Of a stretch of DNA of 64,000 nt, positions 24,276 to 35,259 are shown one piece after another. Source of the stretch: Ypsolopha sequella (taxonomy: Eukaryota; Arthropoda; Insecta; Lepidoptera; Ypsolophidae); the NCBI GenBank assembly GCA_934047225.1, contig OW203990.1, positions 28,623,045 through 28,687,044 on the forward strand, written 5' to 3'. Numbering within the stretch: the stretch's first letter is position 1; each line of letters begins with the position of its first letter. The notes under the pieces were generated by a model. It made no database searches and had not been told where the DNA came from. It was given only the letters and a program-made list of their open reading frames with translations. The translations under genes and the position numbers were made by a program.

Positions 24276-24388
24276 ATAGATTTGCACGAGTGTTCCAATG
24301 TCTAATTATGTCCAGTTGCATACAATACTTTACCTACGACCATCAAAAACAATTTCACGAAAAATTAGAAAAAGAACACTCGTCATGA

Positions 24389-24530
24389 TAGAAAGAAAGA
24401 AAGAAGAAAGAAAAGTAATTTATTTTAAAATACCACAAACACGAGAAAGAACATAAAAACATACAAAATAACAAACAATACTGTGATACTGTCGTGCGTG
24501 ATACTCGTCATGAAGGAATTAGTGTGTAGA
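24389..24530 (-). mobile_element. Retroelement 3' end with (TTTC)n tail
   Basis: On the minus strand a 3' UTR-like stretch ends with aaaataaatt and a CTTT/TTTC microsatellite (24389-24414). This is the layout of a 5'-truncated LINE. No protein part remains. Confidence 0.4.
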
Positions 24531-24824
24531 TGCCCGAGACCAATCAGAAACGAGAAGAGTAGAGAGGGCGTAGCTTAAAAAATTAAGACAGACAGTTATC
24601 GCTTGTGATTGGTTCTCTAGGGATGTTATAATAAATTTGGCCAATCACAGGGCAGTATTGCAGTGTTATAATGTAATATTACAACATCGGTCAAAGAATG
24701 TAGCTACTTTATAAAACAGCTTTTGATGTTAAATAACCTTATTGCAGTATGGGAGTAAATAAAAACATTTGAAGAATCAGAAATTAATTCTGTGAAAAGA
24801 ATAAATCTCACACGTGGCTCTATT

Positions 24825-24882
24825 TGAACCCGCACCTCTGCGTATCGCGGACCAGCGTCTCGTCCTTCGAGATCTTATATTC
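24825..24882 (-). mobile_element. Possible tRNA-like SINE head
   Basis: The minus strand reads gacgctggtccgcgatacgc then gtgcgggttcaaatagagcc, which includes a B-box-like GGGTTCAAAT. No body identified. Confidence 0.3.
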
Positions 24883-25487
24883 TTCCTAACTTTGTAACTA
24901 CTTGATGCACCGTATTTTTCCGAGCAATAAATTTCATTATAAATCATATAATCGACGCATTATTACGAGTATTATTATAGATACAAATAAAAGAATACCC
25001 TGACAGCTGACAGACTGATCTATCAATGCCTTGACCAGACGGCTGGTCCTAGGAATTTGAAATTTGGACTGTAGATTCCTTGTATGGCGTAGACATACGC
25101 TAAGAAGGAATTTTAGGAAATTCCCACGGGATCGGAAGAAACGGGATTCACGTTAGCAACGCTGCAGACTGTTCGCTAGTTTTTCTACATTTATTTCAAA
25201 AAGTGAATAATTTAAATGATTAGTGAAGTAGTTGCAAGTTATAAATGCACACATGTAAACTGTACTTTAAAATGCAGTAAATGCAATTTTATGCCTTTTT
25301 TATTTGTCTATGAAATATTAATGTTACTTATCATATCTAATGGAATAATTTGAATAAATATTTAGTATTTAGCAGTATGTTGTTTAATGTTAATGACTAA
25401 TATCTGCCTCATTAATGGATGACCTAATAGATGGACAACAAATTAATGGCATGTGAAACATAAACAACTTGACAGTTATTTCTATAC

Positions 25488-25795
25488 TAGCTTTTCGCCT
25501 GCGGCTCCACCCGCATTTATTGATTTTTTTCCCTGTTTTCTTAATTTATCCACATTCCATATATCTTATTGTTGACCAGGGTCACCACGATGACAGTTAA
25601 GAAAACTACATCCAATTCCGTTGAGTGGTTCTCGAGTTAAGACGGATCAGACAGAAAAACAAAATTGTAAAAATTTCAGTTTTGGTTTTGGCCCTGTACA
25701 ATTCTAATAATTTAAAATTTCGCAAAAATATTAAATGTACACAGACAGACGCAACTATTTCACTGCTTTATTATTAGTTTAGATTGATATAGATG
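25488..25795 (+). repeat. Dispersed 'ctagctttt' repeat, copy 1
   Basis: It begins ctagcttttcgcctgcggct, then has ttgttgaccagggtcac, catccaattccgttgagtgg and cagacagacgc. It matches 28060-28295 plus 28692-28785, where the second copy is split by a retroelement. A family of this type is abundant in Lepidoptera. Confidence 0.7.
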
Positions 25796-25914
25796 AGAAA
25801 ATCTAAAAGAAAGTAATGTTGGAACTTGTGACTATCGGGAAATTACGCAACCTTAGATATCTGCACATAACTCCACTCAGGGCGATACATAACTATTTAA
25901 TTGCAACTTGAGAT

Positions 25915-26310
25915 TGCAATATACATACTATTAATAGTAGTTTATGCTACAAGGGCGCAAAGGAATAAATTACGAGGACGATTTTTTTACGATGTTTTAA
26001 ACGTAACCGAGTAATTTATTGCTTTTACGCCCGTGTATCATACTACGTTTTTCAATGCATAGTGTGAGGAAATGAAAACAAATATAATCTTGTGAACTTT
26101 AAATTATGATTGGCTCAAAAGGATTGTATCCAGAGCCGTTAAACAGTGGAAAAAAAAGTATAACATCTATGGTACACAAGAAAGGCTGCAGGTTAGCCAA
26201 CCATTGCAAACAAATTAAAAAAAAATAATAATAATAAAGCCCTAGGGCAAAATAATCGACTTTCTGTTCGGTTTTGATGCATAAAAAGTGGGCCTTTACG
26301 AGCACTTGCA
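25915..26310. mobile_element. Non-autonomous element of about 395 bp, family M3, copy 1
   Basis: Nearly identical to 43222-43612. It contains an internal inverted repeat (gaataaattacgaggacg / cgtaaccgagtaatttatt). This copy has a T-run where the other has a cgagcgtagcgag hairpin. The 70-codon minus frame inside is not conserved as a protein. Confidence 0.85.
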
Positions 26311-26496
26311 TTGAAAACGAATATAATACTTTCTACTTATCAGAATTATTACAAAACAACACACGCAAATAAAAAGATGTCTTGCCTGCCTGCCTATGCA
26401 AAATTTATTGTTCCCACCCTGGGTGGGCCACCAACTGATGTTGGACTTGCCCAAACTCATTGTGCAAATCCCCTAAATTTGAAACTTCAGTTATTA

Positions 26497-26960
26497 TCAA
26501 ATCAAATCAAATCAAATATTTTTATTTCGGACTAGGCCATACATATTAACTATGTTAGTATTAACTAATTAGTATATATAATAAGTATTAATAACCTACT
26601 TACATATTAACATAAACTAGTTTGGGACTCTATCCATATGTACTGAGACCCAGTGTCTCAGGATTGAACTATCAGTCCTGTTAGCAATATTGTTCAGGAG
26701 ACCATTGACGCTGCCGCGCGTACTGTGCATCAGCGAGGCAGTTCTGTTACGTACTATGGCATAGAAATATTGGGTACGAGCCTCAGCAAACATGCCTGAT
26801 GCACTACAGTAACGCGGCAGCCCCATCAGTATCCTGAATTCATTATTATACTGAACACGCAGGGTATTGAAGCATTTCTTTGTATGGCTAACCCACAAGC
26901 TGCACGTGTAAAAGTTCTGACAATATGCATTATAATTTTTTTTCTTTTCATTTTTCATTT
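26497..26960 (-). mobile_element. LINE ORF2 C-terminus and 3' end
   Basis: The minus strand encodes LRVQYNNEFRILMGLPRYCS, then ASGMFAEARTQYFYAIVRNR, then RHWVSVHMD, a C-terminal block characteristic of a lepidopteran non-LTR retrotransposon family. The 3' end has a short UTR and a (TTTGA)n tail (26497-26518 on plus as tcaaa repeats). The element is 5' truncated, so this is a pseudogene. Confidence 0.85.
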
Positions 26961-27339
26961 ATTTTTCTTTTCATTTATTTTGCAATACCTACATCATCTA
27001 CTGAGTCGTTTGTTGGCAACAACACACTTCCACTTTCACTATTCTACCTTATTATACAACATGTTTTTCTTTAAAACCTACCACAATATCTTACATTATA
27101 TATCTTATCTATATATTACTCTAACATGCATTGCTTAAGTTTTTGTTTAAGAAGTGGCAAACATTTCACCTTGTTTGAATCCAACAACATGGCGTACTTA
27201 TTACATATTTTTGGGATTGAGTATTTTCTAGTTCTTTGGCCGTAGCAATTATTAACTCCTCTCTGTATCAACTTTCCTTGCTTCTTCTACCAAGTACAGT
27301 ATTTAATTTATAACGATTTTTTTTCTTGAACTCTTCACT

Positions 27340-27712
27340 ATCCATCCATCCATCCATCAGCCTAGTTCGTCCACTGTTGGACATAAGCCTTTACAGGACT
27401 TTGCCACTCCCGGCGGTCATCCTGGAAGAATTTCCCATACTCACACACGCTGGGCAGGCGGGTTGGTGAGCGCGGTGCCAGAACCCTCGCACCAGTGACA
27501 CCGCTGCCCATTACCAGTCTGTTCCATAAAAGGCCCGGCTATTAGGGATGGATATACCGCCATCCATCGGTCCCAGGCATGGTGGGCTTCCTGGTTTTTT
27601 GCCTGTGAGCTGTCCTCTTACTCTCCCCCGAATTACTTCGAGGGTGTCTCCAAGTAAGATGGTGGTATCTCCACAGTCGAGCCCGGCATCAGCTCTACCA
27701 GCTAAAGTATGT
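27340..27712 (-). mobile_element. SINE family B, near full length
   Basis: Minus strand: it starts near tttagctggtagagctgatg (tRNA-like A-box region) and runs through ccgggctcgactg to the 3' part gagtggcaaagtcctg, cagtggacgaactaggctg. The tail of GATG units shows as ccatccatcc at 27341-27358. The 3' end is one of the commonest repeats in Lepidoptera. It has no coding capacity. Confidence 0.85.
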
Positions 27713-27881
27713 TTATAATGCTAATCAATAATTCATTTTCTTATCCACTGGTACGATCTTACATATCGTAAATAGTCTGCTATGATCATCTTTGTTTTCT
27801 TTTTACATTTCCTTAGCATTTAATTTTAAAGTTGAACGCAATTTAAGGCTAATTATTGTAACCTATTATTGTGAATATGGG

Positions 27882-27971
27882 CAATTCTTCCAGGATGACC
27901 ACCGGGAGTGGCAAAGTCCTGGAAAGGCTTATGTCCAGCAGTGGACGAACTAGGCTGGTGGATGGATGGAT
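27882..27971 (+). mobile_element. SINE family B, 3' end, with GATG tail
   Basis: ttccaggatgaccaccggga, gtggcaaagtcctgg, cagtggacgaactaggctgg and a gatggatgga tail. Opposite orientation to the copy 170 bp to the left. Confidence 0.85.
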
Positions 27972-28059
27972 TGTAACCTATGTCTTTAAAACTTCTTGAA
28001 AAGCGTAAATTTTTAGATATTTAATGTCAAAAGAAAAATATTTTATGAAAAAGGTATAA

Positions 28060-28785
28060 GCTAAGGTTCTGCCCGCGTCTATTCAATCTTTGCCTTGTTT
28101 TTGGCTTGGCGGTTATTTTATCAACACCTCATCAATATCCTATATGTTGACCAGGGTTACTAGGATGATAGTAAAGAAAACCACATCCAAATCCGTTGAG
28201 TAGTTCTCAAGTTAGAATAAAACAGACAGACACACGAACATTTTAAAAATTGCAATTTTGGCTTCAGTACAATACCTATAAAAATACCAAGTAATACTAA
28301 TTCAAATTCAAATAGTTTATTTTGCAAAGTAGGTAAACATACACAATATACTTTTTACACGTCAAATTTCATCTAATAAAAAGATATGTAATAAAATAAT
28401 AAATGTACATGAACTAAATTAAAGGTTTATTTAATTTATGTAGCAATATATATACGATTAAGATGATAGGTAAAATATATATTATACAAGGTGAAATCCA
28501 ATCAACCGCCCGAACCCATACCGGAGACCCGGCCAGGGACCAGGAACACGTTCAATGATCACCAACCGAGCCCCCAGCACGAATCCAGGCGTCCGACCAA
28601 ATCACATCCTATATACTACATACTAATAAGTTACATGTATAAATACATACCTCCGCCCATTCAATTAGTCTTGCTAAGAAGAACAAGTAATTAACCCATT
28701 AGATTTAAAATTTTGCAAAAATATCCAATTTACGGACACGACTTTTTGACTACTTTATTATTAGAATATAATGTATAGATTTGTT
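28060..28785 (+). repeat. Dispersed 'ctagctttt' repeat, copy 2, split by an insertion
   Basis: The left part (28060-28295) and right part (28692-28785) align with the continuous copy at 25488-25795. The shared words ttgaccagggtta, catccaaatccgttgagtag and ttaaaattttgcaaaaatat lie on opposite sides of the insertion at 28296-28683. Confidence 0.75.
28296..28683 (-). mobile_element. Retroelement 3' end (family R1) with target duplication
   Basis: A 388-bp minus-strand insertion ends in a (GAATTT)-type tail (attcaaattcaaatag on plus). It is flanked by CAAGTAAT at 28288-28295 and 28684-28691. It matches 54538-54917 (plus) and 38105-38320 (minus). The GC-rich 5' part (gacccggccagggaccagga) is present here and at 54 kb. 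No protein is encoded, so it is either a SINE or a 5'-truncated LINE. Confidence 0.85.
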
Positions 28786-28789
28786 GCTA

Positions 28790-29600
28790 GCAGTAAATAC
28801 CTGCACATCATGTTCCCCTGCGCGCATTCTACAATCGAAACTCTTCCCAAATAAGTTTCCCTTAAAAAGACCCTGATTATTTCCTTCTATACCCCAAAAA
28901 ATTACGAAAAAATATCCAAATTTTGCCAATATACTCAGAAAAATTTGTGAGGAAAAGTGAAATATAGGGATATTTCAATGTAAAATGACCCACTCAATAT
29001 CGTCTATATAGTATTACTAGTACTTTACACCTATTAGTCAGCTATTGCAATTTTATTCTACGTAGTCATTGTGAACCATAGAAATGTCAACTGACAATCA
29101 TATTTTTCGCAATGCAAACTACGCAACTAGATTAGGGTTGCCAAATCTCAAGTCTGTTCGGAGAGAGTTGATAAACACAAACTAAAAGTTTTACTACATA
29201 ATATAGTATCCGACTATTTAATCTCAACCTGAAATACCTCATTTTGTAAGAAAATATATATATTAGCCATATTTACTCTACTATATATTACTACTACTAT
29301 ATTTCGATAACTGAAAATATAATTCATAGCTATGAATAAACTATGAATGCAGACATGCGCTATACAAATTGTTACCATAGTAATGAATAAATTATTATAG
29401 TTTAGTTAATTTATCATTCCTTAAATAATGGATGCAAAGTAGCCGTATGAACGAAACAAGTTTTCAATTAATTTAATAATTATTTTCTCAGTACTTGGAA
29501 CATGAATGTTACAATTCTTTAGACATGTTGTAAAAAAATATATGTTAGGTCGTGTAAGTACATTTTTTGAAAAAATAAATAATCTACTATACTTACTGGG
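28790..29600. other. AT-rich DNA without recognised features
   Basis: No gene evidence and no shared repeat identified. Confidence 0.3.
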
Positions 29601-29606
29601 TATTAA

Positions 29607-29824
29607 GATGAAGTTGCGGAAGCCGGAAACTGGCGATAGTACTCGTCCATACGAACAACTTTTACTATGTAGCCAACCGTCGAATCGCGAAAAAGAAATC
29701 GGCTGTTCTATTGAAAAGTTGCATAGCTACCCGACCAAAATGTATGAAACAACAGATTTTTTTTTCGAAAAGTTGTTCGTATAGACGAGTACTATCGCCA
29801 GTTTTCGGCTTCTGCATTTTCATC
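29607..29824. mobile_element. TTAA-flanked MITE, family M4 (218 bp)
   Basis: Inverted ends GATGAAGTTGCGGAAGCCGG (left) and GATGAAAATGCAGAAGCCGA (right complement) continue through actggcgatagtactcgtc. TTAA lies at 29603-29606 and 29825-29828. The core (gaacaacttttactatg) recurs at 58795-58815. TTAA targeting suggests a piggyBac-type non-autonomous element. The frames on both strands inside it are by-products. Confidence 0.82.
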
Positions 29825-30031
29825 TTAACACTGTGAATTTTTTTTTTTTTTACTTTGGAACTCAAACTCGAACAGTCCTCTTTTTTGGCAACCCTGATAG
29901 ATATGTACGTATGTAGATATGTACAGTGAACATCTGCAGAAATTGAACGTCATCATCCATTGAGTTTACCCGGGCAATGTACCGTACTGACAAGTAAACA
30001 TGTAGTAACAGGGAAATTGTGCAAATCTACT

Positions 30032-30520
30032 TTTTTAGGGTTCCGTACCCAAAGGGTAACCAACGGGACCCTCTTACTAAGACTCCGCTGTCCGTCTTCC
30101 TGTCCGTCTGTCTGTCCGTCTGTCCGTCTGTCACCAGACTGTATTTCATGAACCGTGGTAGTTAGACAGTTGAAATTTTCACAGATGAAGTATTTCTGTT
30201 GCCGCTATAACAACAAATACTAAAAAACAGAATAAAATAAATATTTAAGGGGGCTCCCATACAACAGACTTGTTTTTTGCCGTTTTTATAGATAACTAGC
30301 GACCCGCCCCGGCTTTGCACGGGCATATTAATAAAACTTCCTCTTGAATCACTCTATCTATTTAAAAAAACCGCATCAAAATCCGTTGCGTAGTTTTAAA
30401 GATCTAAGCATACATAGGGACAGACAGACAGCGGGAAGCTACTTTGTTTTATACTATATAGTGGTAGTAATGATACGGAACCCTTCGTGCGCGAGTCCAA
30501 CTCGCACTTGGCCGGTTTTT
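30032..30520 (+). mobile_element. 'agggttccgtaccc' repeat, nearly full, with nested insertion
   Basis: It starts agggttccgtacccaaaggg, then gtccgtctgtctgtccgtct, ttgaaattttcacagatgaa, ccgctataa, and ends cttcgtgcgcgagtcc ... cgcacttggccggttttt. Alignment with the uninterrupted copy at 58069-58380 shows an insertion at about 30296-30471. Confidence 0.85.
30296..30471 (+). mobile_element. Nested insertion 'tagcgacccgcc' repeat
   Basis: About 175 bp starting tagcgacccgccccggcttt, with accgcatcaaaatccgttgc, cagacagacagcggg and ttgttttatactatatagtg. It is absent from the sibling host copy at 58319-58336. A family common in Lepidoptera. No clear target duplication. Confidence 0.75.
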
Positions 30521-30524
30521 ATTT

Positions 30525-30845
30525 CGATGGGGTTCTGCTTAATTGAGGACTACATTATATCATACGTCTTAGGTTTAAGTTTTACTTTTTTAATTTTTAC
30601 CACAGTAATGAATGTTAGTTTGTTGCAAATCTTTAATTTCGTGCTGACAATAAGTAATTTTGTTTATTGTAAAACTGACCTTAACATTACAAATCCTTGG
30701 ATTATTAAAGGTTTGACAGATCTTAATTTAAGATTTAGGCATAGCTGGAGAATAAAGAGGTCGTTCCGTCATCAACCAATCACCCTTGAACTTTTGGCGA
30801 TGTAAACTAGAAGTAGCATGGTTTGGTTGAAGTGCGACATGTTTT
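30525..30845 (+). other. Unassigned DNA with a long open frame
   Basis: A 153-codon frame (30344-30805) starts inside the nested repeat and leaves it at about 30520. Its hydrophobic C-terminal half shows no domain. Because its start lies in a repeat it is probably not a gene. Confidence 0.3.
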
Positions 30846-30848
30846 GAG

Positions 30849-32030
30849 ATTTTTTTTTTTTTTTTTTTTTTAAGTAGGTAAAAACCTATATTAAATACAA
30901 TACTATAATATTATTTATAGAAGTACCTCGGGGAACTCTGTTCCCTACACTAAGTACTAAGAGTACCTGTACGGTAGGGTTACAGTGAGTCTCTTCAGTC
31001 GCTGCACATTACATTTATATTTCCAGATAAAAAGAAGACAGCTACTGAATATAATAATAATTTTAAAGAAAATAATAATAATAACGTGCAATTAATTATA
31101 AAAACAAACAACAGACGTTAATTATGTAAAAAGTAAAATAAAATAGAACATAAAAATACAATCATAGATGCATGCAAGAACATCATCAATATTTATTTAT
31201 AAATTTAGGCTACATTATTGTTTAATATTAATAATAATTAAGGCATTGTTTCTGTATTTTGTAAAATTGTAAGTCGTTTATTAGTTTGTATTTGTTTATG
31301 TGTATTGCTTTGTGATTAAAATATGTAGTGAATGATTAATGTAGATGTGTTGTGTGTGTGTGTGAGAGGGTGAGGGTGTGTGTGTGTGTAGCAAGTAGAC
31401 ACATTACGGCATAGTAGAATATAAGTATGAATAGAATACAGTACATCCTTAGATATAATTATCATGATTCTATTTTAAATAGTGTTTCTGTGTTAACATA
31501 GTTTAACTTCAGTAAGTAATCTGTAATTATTTTTATAAGATCATTACTGTTTAGGTGGAATATTGGTAAACACATACTAATTTTATTGTAGATGTAAGGT
31601 CCTATAAAGTTTTGCGAATTTTGTCCAAATTAATTCTGCATATTGTGGTTTCAAAAACACGGTCCTGTCTGCGTTTTCCTAAAAGCTTGAGTCGATGTTC
31701 TTGGTAATTGACAGATTTATGTTGTCTCATCACCAAATTCTTAACGTAGAGCTGTCTTACTGTGAGAACTGATATCTCTGAGTATAGCGTAGTAGTGGAA
31801 TATCTCATTGGTTTAAAAGTCATTACTTTTAGCAGAAGTCTTTGGGCCCTTTCAAGTTGTATAAGGTGTGTACATGCACCGGAGCCCCATACTGTTATAC
31901 AGTATGAGAGAATAGATTGGGCTAGGGAATAATACACCATTTTCATGACCTTATCACCACCTACATGACGAAGATGTTTAAATATATAGACAAGTTTCCT
32001 GGTTTTAACCGGATGCAAACAAATTACCGC
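30849..32030 (-). mobile_element. 5'-truncated LINE: RT C-terminus, 3' UTR and poly(A)
   Basis: The minus strand encodes 138 codons ending LDKIRKTL with the C-terminal reverse-transcriptase block YYSLAQSILSYCITVWGS, then LIQLERAQRLLLK, then LYSEISVLTVRQLY, as in insect jockey/CR1-type LINEs. A 3' UTR of about 750 bp with a GT microsatellite (31347-31398 on plus) and a 3' poly(A) (T-run 30849-30872 on plus) follow. The protein fragment is open but lacks the catalytic domain. Confidence 0.85.
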
Positions 32031-32039
32031 AATAACAAG

Positions 32040-32555
32040 TATTCGAATTAGTTATTTTCGGCAATAAATAGTTGAGTGAAAAGCAATTAACAATCGGACG
32101 TGAAGTTAGATTAAAACTTACTTACGTAGGGCGTTCAATAAAAAAAGAGAATGAGTATGTTGCCGGTAACTTTTATTAAATGTTGTTTTATTTTTTGATA
32201 TAGTCGCCTTTTAGCATAATACAAAGTATCCTAAAGTAAGTCTTGATTAACTCGTTCTGTAGTGAAATTTTTACTTAATAACCGCACGCAATTAAATTTT
32301 TTCTATTTTCGATAACACGCTACGAAAGACTGCAGAGAAAAGACTTCCAATTTTGAAAAACAAACAATAATCAAATTGTTTCCTTTTTTGAAATCTAATC
32401 AATATTCCAGTTTTACCAGCCAGTATTTATTTTGCTTGGTTCCAAAGAGTTTGTACCTCATTATCATTTTATAATGAACGCCCGCACTTCCTACATGTTT
32501 GGTTAATAATAATTACATTCCGTTAGATAGATTTCTTACCTATTAATTACATATC
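32040..32555. other. AT-rich DNA without recognised features
   Basis: No gene and no shared repeat identified. It may include the 5' flank of the LINE to its left. Confidence 0.3.
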
Positions 32556-32559
32556 GTGA

Positions 32560-32815
32560 CGACATGAATCTCCGAGGGGGTATCAGAGGTGTTCCGAGTA
32601 TGAACTGTGAAATGCAAGTTGCAGCCATACTCGGTACAACCGCATTTCACTGACTATTATTACGTCCCAACTCGTTTCCTCATGCTTTCCTTCACTGTTC
32701 AGCAAGTGGTAAGTATTACCATAGACGAATAGTATTTATTCGTCTATGGTATTAGGTAATGCAAATACTATACATATAAGCTCCGAAAAACTCATTGGTT
32801 CATTACCCGACTAGC
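32560..32815 (-). mobile_element. SINE family A with an extra hairpin
   Basis: Complement of the family body: tcatgtcgtcacgata end, gtgaaatgcggttgtacc, ttgctgaacagtgaagg, ccaatgagtttttcgg. A perfect 14-bp-arm hairpin (accatagacgaata, 32718-32731 and 32737-32750) interrupts the body. The head is decayed. Confidence 0.75.
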
Positions 32816-32821
32816 GGGCCT

Positions 32822-33042
32822 ATTATGTATCTCTAGTTGCCTTCTGTACGGGGTGCCTATCATCAAAAACATAGATATACTATCGAATTCCGATTTCCCA
32901 AGGATATGTTCGCACTTGAAGTGACGACACAGTTCGTTAATAGTTCAATACCCACTAAAGGCAATTTTGAAATTTTAGTTTTTATCTATGTTTTTGATGA
33001 TAGGCACCTAGTACAGTTGGCAACTAAAGATACAGAATAGGG
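32822..33042. mobile_element. Inverted-repeat MITE (about 220 bp)
   Basis: The ends tgtatctctagttgcc...ggtgcctatcatcaaaaaca and complement match over about 50 bp per side. The 67-codon frame inside is incidental. Confidence 0.85.
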
Positions 33043-33049
33043 GGGCAGG

Positions 33050-33242
33050 ACCGCGATTCTGGCGCGTGCGCAAAAACTGCGAAGGCAGAAAAATCGATCA
33101 TTTCCGTAGAAAATCCCTTGTAAAATCACTCGAACTTTGCCGTGGCAAATTTTTTCGCACTTGCCAGAATCGCCGTCTTGGGATTGAACTTTGGTCTCAA
33201 AATTAAGAGGCCAGCATCCTACCGCCACTTCATCCATTACTC
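33050..33242 (-). mobile_element. tRNA-derived SINE, family C
   Basis: The minus strand has a tRNA-like head, gtggcggtaggatgctggcc, and a B box GTTCAATCC (33181-33189) spaced about 37 nt from the A-box region. The body is cggcgattctggcaagtgcg. Confidence 0.6.
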
Positions 33243-33244
33243 CG

Positions 33245-33664
33245 CTAGTTGTCCTACTACCAATTTTTGAGTTTCCATTTCATACTTCATGATAGGCGTG
33301 AAAGATATAACCTCCCTTCTGCCAGAATTCCCATAACTTAATTTCCAAAAAGTTTATTTTTTATTTCTTTCAGAGAATATACGCCATTTTAGGTTTTCAT
33401 TATTTTGGTATATAAATTAACCATTATTTTTTATGATTTTTTAAAGCATTGTCCGATATGACGTCACTTGAGCATTTAAGACATTAAATTGATTGTGATT
33501 TGTGATGTGTGATTGCTTATGGAAAAAAGTGGTCTGTTTCTGTCTGTCTACTCAGCTGTCATCCATCTGTCAAAGTAGTTGAAAGCAAAGTATTATAAAT
33601 GTATCTTGACAGCAAAGGACACTTTTTTGATCAGCCATTTCTCAAGTGACGTCACACGAAAGCA
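33245..33664. other. Intergenic DNA
   Basis: Paired words gtgacgtca-like (atgacgtcacttgag at about 33459 and ctcaagtgacgtcac at about 33640) are inverted and may mark the ends of a degenerate element. No gene evidence. Confidence 0.35.
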
Positions 33665-34144
33665 AATGGAAGTTGCAGCTTTTTCGTAAAAATATTCATC
33701 ATCATCAGGTTATTTAGACCACTAGTTCTAAAATACGGCTTATTAAACCTAAACTCGAATTAACATACCTTAACATAATTTAATCTAAGCGAATTCATAG
33801 TACACTCAGCCACGCGACCATTTTGTAGCATTATCACATTTAGCCAGACGTAAAAAGAACACTGTTGAGGTGTTGCGGTATACCATGCCGTGGTAAGACT
33901 GTACGAGTAGGGATTTAAGTGATTGTCTAAGACCATTTGAGCTTAATTTCTGTGCGTTTCAAAACCGGTTACGTTCCGCAATCACTCATAAGCATCGATA
34001 AGGCTGTATTATATGAATCACTTATGTATTTCCTAACCGGACAGATAGCGAGCCTCAGCTGCGGTTGTGCGACTTGTGCGTGACAATATCTGGAGAATGG
34101 CAACCTTTCAGACAAGGTCACTTCTTAGTACTCCGGTGACTTAC
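33665..34144. other. Single-copy-looking intergenic DNA
   Basis: No repeat shared with the rest of the window and no convincing coding frame are seen. Base composition is closer to balanced than the flanks, for example around 34020-34130. If the minus-strand exon at 34186 is real, this is the start of its first intron. Confidence 0.3.
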
Positions 34145-34186
34145 TTTGCACACTTTGGTGATTTTCGAATTTGTCGGTTTCTCCAT
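34145..34186 (-). CDS. Candidate short first coding exon
   Basis: On the minus strand an ATG in fair context (gcaagaaATGG) opens 14 codons (MEKPTNSKITKVCK) that end exactly at a consensus GTAAGT donor (34144-34139). The surrounding sequence looks single-copy within the window and is less AT-rich than average. No hydrophobic signal is present and the protein cannot be recognised. Short ATG-plus-donor combinations occur by chance, so support is weak. The putative 5' UTR exon at 34526-34900 on the same strand adds some context. Confidence 0.2.
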
Positions 34187-34525
34187 TTCTTGCTACATTG
34201 ACGTTACAGGGAAATTAATAACGTCAGTCGTTTTATAAAACATTGTATTCATAAAGCGAAGATGGTTGCAGTTCTGCTTCGGTTATGCCAACAGCACAGA
34301 AAATGTAAATTTTTCGGTTGTTACTTTATTTTAATATTATATATGTATGTATATGGATTCGAGTAACGATTGGGACTGCGGCCTGAGATTAACAAGTAAT
34401 TAGTACAAGATAATGAGATTTTTTACTATTGTCTAATGATAGTGAGGATTAAGAGGGTTAATTGAAGTTGAAACTAAAAACAGATAACTGTAAATATGAA
34501 TCTCTAATTAAGTTGAGCAACTTAC

Positions 34526-34900
34526 CGTGCAATCGGACTGTATTCAAAAATCACACATGTCCATTCATTTTATGCTCCAATTTGTCTGTCCGTTGTCGAT
34601 AATTGGGCACAAAAGGATCTCCAACAATAGATTCTGAGGTGTGTCTTCGAAATTTCATACAAAACCAGACTTCTCTCAAAGTTCACGAGCTAAATACAAT
34701 ACCGTTATTCATTCAAGTTCTTAGCAACTTCACTTTAAATTAACACTTCAAACACTATTGCACATCACTACACCACACCTTTATTCCTAAACACAATTGA
34801 ATAACTGTTATTATTCTTTCAAAAACAGCCTAAATATCTGCAAAACTGTTACAAAATACTTTATAAAGTACCAGTTCGTAACACTAGCATAGCATAGCCC
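34526..34900 (-). promoter_or_regulatory. Possible promoter and non-coding first exon
   Basis: Read on the minus strand, a TATAAA (34865-34860) is followed by sequence rich in gtgtt and aagtg words, as in many insect 5' UTRs. It ends GCACG/GTAAGT, a consensus donor at 34525. There is no long open frame, and no copy elsewhere in the window. It could be the first exon of the same transcription unit as the ATG exon at 34186. Its upper edge is approximate. Confidence 0.25.
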
Positions 34901-35029
34901 GCCACCGTGGACAAACCACCAGTTACTGGCATGTTTACGTTACGTTACATTGACACGGAGTACTGCATCTCTCTCTTACGCACTTTTCTTTGACATAAAT
35001 GAAAAGGATGGAAAATAAAACGTATTTAC

Positions 35030-35210
35030 GGTTAGCACTAGTGGCGCCATCTTCAATATACGTTAAGAACGTAGTAGCAAGCAAAGCTGTGTTATTTATT
35101 GGCTGACCGTACTCAAACTCGCGTACTCAATGATGCTTGCTTGCGTAGTAACGTAGACTTGAATAAGCTTCACATAATATCTGATAGAGGGCGCCTTGTT
35201 AGAATACGTT
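35030..35210. mobile_element. Possible short palindromic MITE
   Basis: gtggcgccatct at 35041 and the inverted agggcgcc at 35187, with acgtagtagcaagcaaagc / gcttgcttgcgtagtaacgt in between, give an imperfect inverted repeat. Confidence 0.4.
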
Positions 35211-35259
35211 TTCCATTGTTCCTTTTAAAATAAAGGTGGTACACTACTATTTTTTATTC

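Noticed and set aside
30344..30805. 153-codon plus-strand open frame
   Set aside because: It starts inside a nested transposon and crosses the end of the host repeat. No domain, no conservation expected.
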